Source: Elysia chlorotica
Lineage: Eukaryota; Mollusca; Gastropoda; Plakobranchidae
DNA length: 64,000 nt
Reading direction: 5' to 3'
Assembly (NCBI GenBank): GCA_003991915.1
Contig: RQTK01000288.1
Span: 430,387 to 494,386, forward strand
In this document: positions 58,101 through 64,000 of the stretch, piece after piece
Position numbering within the stretch: position 1 is the stretch's first letter
Layout of the letters: every line of letters begins with the position of its first letter
Program-made: the position numbers and the translations under genes
Notes under the pieces: model-generated
What the model was told of the DNA's origin: nothing
Seen by the model: only the letters and a program-made list of their open reading frames with translations
Databases searched by the model: none

Positions 58101-58598
58101 TGGTCAATTGACAATCAGGGCTAAGCCAGCACATATCACTGACAGTAAGCCTCCACACGGTACACATGGCAAGATTAGCACATTCCCAAATCTAAGTTTT
58201 TTGTGAGACCCCTGCTTATCAGAAAATCAGAATGCACTTATGAAAAAGCTGCTTTGTCATCCATGGCATATTTAAAAAATAAAATCAAACACTTGAATTA
58301 ACACAGCTTGGGGCAGGGAAATATTGAAATCTTGGTGCTGTACTGTCCTATGGGTAAAATTGTGTTCTAAGAAATAAGGAAAAATTTTAGAAACTTACTT
58401 GTATTCTGTACTGCTTTGTAATTTGCTGCTTCTCTTCTGACACTTTTCCTTCATCCTTTTGTTCCAAACTGCTCACAATTCTCCAAGAGGCTCTGCGAGC
58501 ACCAATTACATTTTTGTAGGCCACAGACAACAAGTTACGCTCTTCCACACTAAGCTCTGTGTCAGATTTTGCTACCTTCTTCATCGACTCCACCATTT
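52184..58598 (-). CDS. YWHAE: 14-3-3 protein epsilon, first coding exon not found
   Basis: Exons on the minus strand: 58399-58598, 57357-57463, 56431-56780, 52184-52239 (stop TAA). They read [49 protein letters not shown], a near-invariant block from [20 protein letters not shown] to [14 protein letters not shown], and an acidic tail ending DIEGEDGS. These are family-defining; the Lys/Arg of YKNVIGARR and Arg-Tyr of DYHRYLAE form the phosphopeptide pocket. The split and tail fit the epsilon class. About 237 residues are present. The missing ~20 N-terminal residues need an exon ending in one base of a Glu codon; I could not find it up to 64000, so it probably lies outside the window. Cytosolic phosphoserine-binding adaptor dimer. 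Confidence 0.96.
53885..55180. repeat. Dispersed repeat copy B in the last 14-3-3 intron
   Basis: Shares an ordered series of blocks with 28405-29215 (see that entry), including caaacactccataagaatca, ataatcaggaacattgtttt, a 'ggaaaaggctgcttgattgt' block and 'ggtctttgtcactgtggatc'. The right end reads aaaatttccgg then gtgacatccctgaca, the inverse of the left-end words of copy A. No transposase-like frame is visible. Confidence 0.6.
57745..57965 (-). repeat. tRNA-derived SINE, reversed, in a 14-3-3 intron
   Basis: Read on the minus strand: a head with tagaacatcacctttcgatg and B-box-like ggttcgagctctgg, then tggttgggtcagtgtcagtt, tctcatgtgtggcagcacat, and the tail gctgatgctggacgttaaac. This is one of the most complete copies in the window, same strand as 14-3-3. 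Confidence 0.8.
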
Positions 58599-59146
58599 CT
58601 GTGGACAAAGATAAATAATTTAGTGTTAAACTTCTATATTAAGCACTAATGATGCACAGGTCCTGCCAACCACCCTTCGGTTGCTTACTACTTGAAAAGG
58701 ATTGAATTTTGAAGATCCCCACAGAATGCTTGAAAATGATATTCATTTAAAAACATTTAGAGAAAACTTTATTGATCGGCTTATTTTACTTTATGACTTC
58801 TTAAAATAGCTGTTTAAAACCTGTGGACATTCTTCCACTTGTAACATCCAACCTAAGTTCCCTTCTAAGGGACTCGTTTAGTAAAGATCCATTGGACTGA
58901 TGAAATGTGCGCCTAAGGGGAAACAAACGACAGGCAGCAAGAAAATTTATTGGAAAATTAAGCTTCAAAGAAAAAATTCTATTGCTATTTCATTCCTTCA
59001 AAATTAGATTTTTTTTTCTTCTAAATTTTAAACATGTTTCACTACCTACAGCCTGTACAGGCACTATTCACTTGCAATTCTGTCAACATTGTATGGATGG
59101 AACTGTATGTAGGAAGGTATTCTACAAAAAGAAAGGCACAGACAGA
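58588..59146. repeat. 559-bp segmental duplication, copy 1, includes the 14-3-3 exon 2 acceptor
   Basis: Matches 62901-63459 base for base at a constant offset of 4313 with only a few substitutions (for example gacttc/gaattc near 58796 and a t/c change near 58890). The left end includes the first 11 bases of 14-3-3 exon 2 and its splice acceptor; the rest is intron 1. Contains a spurious frame starting MRLRGNKRQ. Confidence 0.95.
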
Positions 59147-60001
59147 AGTGCGTTAAAGGTTTTCCAGTTCTCCTTTCGTTTTTTTGTTATTCGTTGGCAA
59201 AGTTCGAGAAACGTGTTCTCCAACCTTCGGAATTTTACATGGCACATATTAAAGATGTAGAAAGAAAAAAAAAAAGTAGGGTGATGCGTACTTTGAAGTT
59301 GTTTTTAAAAATAAAAGAAGTCCCCCCCCCCCCCCCCCCCCCAAAGGAAATACATTCTGAAATTTATATTTGATCTAGATTTTTGCCACCTAAATGGCTC
59401 CAGAGTGTATGGAGCTCGCAGAAAAACAAACATTTATAACCTATGAATGACACCAAACTCTATGTCTCTCTGTGTCTCAATCTCTTTGTCGCTCACTAAT
59501 ATTCACTATCCTTCTTTGTCAATCTCTCTACCCCTCCATTTTTTGTGCCTGTTTCTCTGCATGGCTATCTTTGTCTCAATCTGTCTGTCCCTCTCTCTTT
59601 GATTAAAGTCAACTGAAATCCCTATTTTATTAATTTTTTTTTTTTTGGGGGGGGGGGGATACGATGCAGCGACATTTTTTTCTTCACATAGACAAGACAG
59701 AGACGGTCATAGTTTACATAATGCAATCTGGTATTTTAGCGAGAGGCCAAAAGAGAAACATACTTATCACATTTCTAAAGGTTTATGAAAGAAATTTTTA
59801 ATATTAGCAAAGTGCATCACAGGGCGACAGGCCTGCAATATCGTCTATTCAAGACCCTCAGTTATCGCATCGTGATCTAGTGTAGAAAGTACAACGTTTC
59901 TATAAACTTAGACTCCGAAGTTAGGAAATATTAAGCTTTTAGTTTTAAACGTAAGATTAAAAAAAATGGCTTTGTACAAAAATGTAGAAGGATAGAAGGA
60001 G

Positions 60002-60062
<61 letters not shown>

Positions 60063-60069
60063 AGAAAAA

Positions 60070-60400
60070 AACTGACACTACTTCTACGTAATTCGACTCG
60101 ACATTTTAATCTTTACAAGGGCCTACGCTTGAGGTCGTCCATTTTAATTATTGAAAAAAAGGGACTTAAGTCTCTTGTTTTCTTTTTTTTGTGTGGATAC
60201 AGTTCACGACCTTTGGAGAGCAAAAAAAAAAAAAAACGAAAACAAAACCAAAACAATAATACAAAAAAATGTCACTACTTCTACGTAATTCAACTCAACA
60301 TTTTAATCTTTACAAGGGCCTACGCTTGAGGTCGTCCATTTTAATTATTGAAAAAAAAGGGACTTAAGTCTCTTGTTTTCTTTTTGTGTGGATACAGTTG
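60070..60400. repeat. ~200-bp direct repeat pair
   Basis: The block cactacttctacgtaattc, then 'acaagggcctacgcttgagg', then 'tcgtccattttaattattga', 'gggacttaagtctcttgttt' and 'gtgtggatacagtt' occurs from about 60077 and again from about 60274. Poly(A) tracts precede both copies. Confidence 0.85.
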
Positions 60401-60663
60401 CTAAAAAAATCAAAACGCTGAGAGGGGGCTGGGGTGGCGTAACGTTAGCACACAAGGGGTCTATTATTGGGTGTCCTTGGTTCGATACTCGATCGTACCT
60501 CGCTGTGCCCTGCCCGTGGACTAAAGGCATCAGAATTATTGTGACCACCTGAAACACAAGTCATGGTATTCCTAGAGTCTTTGTGATAGTATGTAAAGGC
60601 AATGACATCACAGCGCTACTTAGAAGTCGTAGCTTAGAGATTAGCCCAGTAATATGGCTGTTA

Positions 60664-60852
60664 GATAGTTCTCTCTTTCATTAGCTATGTATCTCTTTCA
60701 TTAGATAGGCCTCTCTTTCGTTAGATAGGTATCTCTTTTGTTAGATAGTTCTCTCTTTCATTAGCTAGGTATCTCTTTCATGTATCTCTTTCATTAGATA
60801 GGCCTCTCTTTCGTTAGATAGGTATCTCTTTTGTTAGATAGTTCTCTCTAGC
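60664..60852 (+). repeat. Tandem array of ttagatagg / tctctttc words
   Basis: Roughly 20-base units built of tctctttc(a/g)ttag plus ctatgtatc or ataggcc repeat about nine to ten times with higher-order repetition: tcattagataggcctctctt occurs twice, about 100 bases apart. Confidence 0.85.
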
Positions 60853-62144
60853 ATTAGCTCCACAGAGCTGCCTACCCTCCCGCTTTTGGCGGGATTATCC
60901 CGCTTTCCTCCCGCTTTCCCGTGCACGTGGTGCAAAATCCCGTTTTTTACATTTACGGGACGTATCTGGTTGAAAAAATACGTATTTGACGGTATTCAGC
61001 TAAAAATCGGGTGTCCCGTCGATCGCCCAGTAGTTGCTGCCATTTTCGGCAATAACGCCCGGCTAGCCCAGTCGTTAACACCGCACATTAACATTTTCAA
61101 CGTCTCATAAGCAGCGTAGGGATCGGCCGAGTCTCTTATCAACTTGTAGATTTAACGTTCACTCGCGGCTCTTTTCGGTAAAAAATACGGTAAATAGTGT
61201 ACCACTATGCTTCCGCCGGCGGCGATCTGTCCATCCGGGAATCCCATAGCTTTGTTTACTACTGCTAGGCAGAGGGTTTGTTTCCAAGAATCCAGTTTTG
61301 GGGCGACAAGTTAGACTGATTTAGACCTCAAACCAAGATTGATTTAGACTTCAAACCATCTTCGCTGTCAAGCACCGGTCCCCTCACAGTTCTTACTCTC
61401 AGCCTCATGATCAGATAAACAATTTCGTATTTTGTAGGGCTAGGCACAATCGCAGCTACTCTTTCACACAGACATACACACACACACACACACATCCTCG
61501 TTGGGCGGCGCATTATTGCATGTGCTCAAAGATGTTACATACCGCACAAGATCTTCTGTCCACTCTTGTTGGTTATTGTATATTAAAATATCAAGAAAAA
61601 TTGGCTACTTAAAAAAGAAAAAATTATTACTAGGCTAAATTACTTTAATTCTCTTCACAACTTTCACTTCTCTATATAAATCTTGCTTATATATCGTCGT
61701 CGGGATTCGGGAACATAGATCTGAGCTTAATCTAGATCTGGTATTGCGAATGATTGCTGTTGCCTGTCGCTAATGTGTTGCAACTCTAGCCAAACTGATG
61801 CCACCGTTATCGATTAGAATAATTATTATTGTTTAAAAAAATTTGTTGATGATGATCATTTTAATTACCCTCATGGGTATCTAGATTTTCGATCATTATC
61901 GTACATTTACGATGACGCCCGATTTGCGGTATTCCCCGTTACATTGCCGATGGAATAGATACATGTACATCCAAACAAACCTATCTGTCGTTCCGAAGTG
62001 ACACTACATCTAATGAAGGTGAATCTAGATCTAGATTGTAGCTTAATATTATAAATCTAGTTTGACATACGATGGTATAGATCTACATCTAGATCTAATT
62101 CTGATAAAAATCGAGAACTAGTGTAGTTGATCTTGAGGGGCGAA

Positions 62145-62260
62145 CTGGCTCAAGTGACAGAGCGTCTGGTTCTCAGTGCTTAGTTTGAGGCCATCGGTGG
62201 GCAAATTAAATGTCGGATTTGTACCCTACTAGTTACTTCAGTCAATGACAATGGTATTAG
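62145..62260 (+). repeat. SINE head fragment
   Basis: Starts gcgaactggctcaagtgaca gagcgt, an A-box-like tRNA head very close to those at 706 and 4333, followed by atgtcggatttgtaccctac. The 3' part is missing or diverged. Confidence 0.55.
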
Positions 62261-62900
62261 TTCCAATTGCTTTGGGCAAGCTAGAAAGTTTACATTCTTT
62301 ATTCAACCATCTTAAAATATTATATTTAGTTTATGCAAAGCCTGGATATTGCTGTTTCTGACACTAGAGATAAAAATTAACAAAATTTCAACAAAAATAA
62401 AAAATCAAAACAAAAACACACACATACTCCCAAAAAAGGAAGGAAAAAAAAAGCTTTTTTAAAGTTATGATTAAGCATACAAGTGTCTAAGTCAATATTG
62501 ATAGCTGAACTAAATAAGCTTGGCCAGTGAATAGGTTTATAGTGACTAACCACGCTAAAAATCTGTATTTGCTTTCTCAAAAGTTGGTAGCTATGCTATT
62601 GCTAATGTTTTACAGGTTAAAAAAGGCGTTCTTTTTGTTTGACTTCACTGGTGTAGATTCATAGATTCTAGACTAGATTTCTAAGTTAGCCAACTCTTAC
62701 TTAGTCTTAGTGGGCTCTAGTAGGCTAGATCTAGACTAGTAGTAGTTAGTAAGTGATGTGTCTGTAAGTGCGGAGTTGCGCAAAAAATCCCTCTTTCTTA
62801 GTCAAAATCCTGCTTTTTGGTTTTCAAAATCCCTCCAAGTTGCCTCTGGAGGTAGGCACCTCTGTTATATTAAAACCCATGGGACCTCTCATTTGCATCA

Positions 62901-63459
62901 CTCCACCATTTCTGTGGACAAAGATAAATAATTTAGTGTTAAACTTCTATATTAAGCACTAATGATGCACAGGTCCTGCCAACCACCCTTCGGTTGCTTA
63001 CTACTTGAAAAGGATTGAATTTTGAAGATCCCCACAGAATGCTTGAAAATGATATTCATTTAAAAACATTTAGAGAAAACTTTATTGATCGGCTTATTTT
63101 ACTTTATGAATTCTTAAAATAGCTGTTTAAAACCTGTGGACATTCTTCCACTTGTAACATCCAACCTAAGTTCCCTTCTAAGGGACTCGTTTAGTAAAGA
63201 TCCATCGGACTGATGAAATTTGCGCCTAAGGGGAAACAAACGACAGGCAGCAAGAAAATTTATTGGAAAATTAAGCTTCAAAGAAAAAATTCTATTGCTA
63301 TTTCATTCCTTCAAAATTAGATTTTTTTTTCTTCTAAATTTTAAACATGTTTCACTACCTACAGCCTGTACAGGCACTATTCACTTGCAATTCTGTCAAC
63401 ATTGTATGGATGGAACTGTATGTAGGAAGGTATTCTACAAAAAGAAAGGCACAGACAGA
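62901..63459. repeat. 559-bp segmental duplication, copy 2
   Basis: Second copy of 58588-59146 in the same orientation. It includes a duplicated 14-3-3 exon 2 acceptor and 11 exon bases, but the flanking DNA (…cattgcatcac on the left, atagtcagagatagg on the right) is unrelated to the exon, so this acceptor leads nowhere useful. High identity means the event is recent. Confidence 0.95.
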
Positions 63460-64000
63460 TAGTCAGAGATAGGCAAAGAGATAGACATGCTTATGTGCAT
63501 CCAAACGCTGAACAGAGGCTTTCTGACTCACCACCCCTGTCCCCGATACATTATTCTACACTCTCTACCAGTGCTTATACAGAGTATATTGCTTTTTATG
63601 TGCTCTTTTATAAAAGTACCCTGGTATAACGCATTTAAAAGAAAGTCCAGTTTGTACCATTATCAGAGCTTGTAGTAAAAACAATATCTGGTGTGCGTTT
63701 CAACAGACAGCAACAACAAACATAATCATAATATCAGTATATCTCGCACATGGTCTCACAGTTCAAGAAATAGTACAACTTACAAGACTTCAACTTTAGG
63801 CTGTAAGAACTCAGCATTGAGACATGTGACAAATACCCAAAACTTGTGCAAAAATGGCATTATGTACCTGATTAGCTGTGCTATTTTTATATTTATTAGA
63901 CCCGCATACCAGTCCTAATCAAATTGAACTTTTTCACACCCATCACCATGACCAATCTTGACATTATCTCAACATTATAGTATAAGTGGGCAAAGTTTTG
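63460..64000. other. No gene recognised
   Basis: AT-rich sequence with short frames of no recognisable family. If the first exon of 14-3-3 epsilon is further upstream, this is still its intron. Confidence 0.4.

Larger units (their letters stand above)
59147..62900. other. Presumed 14-3-3 intron 1 / upstream DNA, repeat-rich
   Basis: No gene recognised. Contents: a C-run at about 59323-59342, a poly(A) run at 60006-60061, a ~200-bp tandem pair at about 60070-60400, a tandem array at 60664-60852, tRNA-like SINE heads at about 60425-60490 and 62145-62215, and a GC-rich segment at about 60870-61250 that stands out from the AT-rich surroundings. The GC-rich segment could be a promoter or a transposon piece; I see no coding exon there. 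Confidence 0.4.

Noticed and set aside
58907..59260. Frame beginning MRLRGNKRQ, repeated at 63220
   Set aside because: It is present twice only because of the 559-bp duplication of intron DNA; no domain and no codon-level conservation to judge.

Overview
This window is eukaryotic, gene-sparse and AT-rich, with many introns, GT-AG splicing, microsatellites, tRNA-headed SINE copies and one assembly gap (706 N). Gene content (eIF3c, FTSJ3, 14-3-3 epsilon, a PANTS/C22orf39 homologue, a secreted von Willebrand D-type protein) and repeat style point to a metazoan, most likely a mollusc and probably a gastropod. The species placement is inference; nothing in the window proves it.

Layout. (1) 1-3.7 kb: intergenic, with a SINE and three direct ~265-bp repeats. 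(2) 3.7-10.1 kb, plus strand: a six-exon gene for an unrecognised secreted or membrane-anchored vWD + C8-like protein. Its introns are full of tandem repeats that copy its own 3' splice sites. (3) 10.1-13.4 kb: gap, microsatellites, a degraded LINE tail. (4) 13.46-15.6 kb, plus: PANTS/C22orf39 homologue (twin CX9C) with a tandemly duplicated last exon. (5) 17.27-29.43 kb, minus: complete 17-exon FTSJ3/SPB1 rRNA methyltransferase (884 codons by my splice model, in frame throughout). (6) 30.70-46.46 kb, plus: complete 20-exon eIF3c (955 codons) with an exactly duplicated 119-nt exon and an RGG-repeat tail. FTSJ3 and eIF3c are head to head. (7) 46.5-52.2 kb: eIF3c 3' end, and probably the 14-3-3 3' UTR. 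(8) 52.18-58.60 kb, minus: 14-3-3 epsilon, all coding exons except the first. (9) 58.6-64 kb: presumably intron 1 of 14-3-3 and upstream DNA, with a 559-bp segmental duplication.

FTSJ3 (60S/18S pre-rRNA processing) and eIF3c (translation initiation) form a divergent pair that may share a promoter. The other genes have no obvious functional link to them.

The most unusual feature is that all five genes carry small local duplications covering splice sites, whole exons or transcript ends. These are five exon-2 starts and ~17 exon-4 acceptors in the vWD gene, a doubled terminal exon in PANTS, a doubled 5' splice site in FTSJ3, a doubled and necessarily mutually exclusive exon in eIF3c plus a doubled poly(A)-signal segment, and a copied intron-1 acceptor in 14-3-3. 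All exon models were made by hand from reading frame, phase and splice consensus; no transcript evidence was available.
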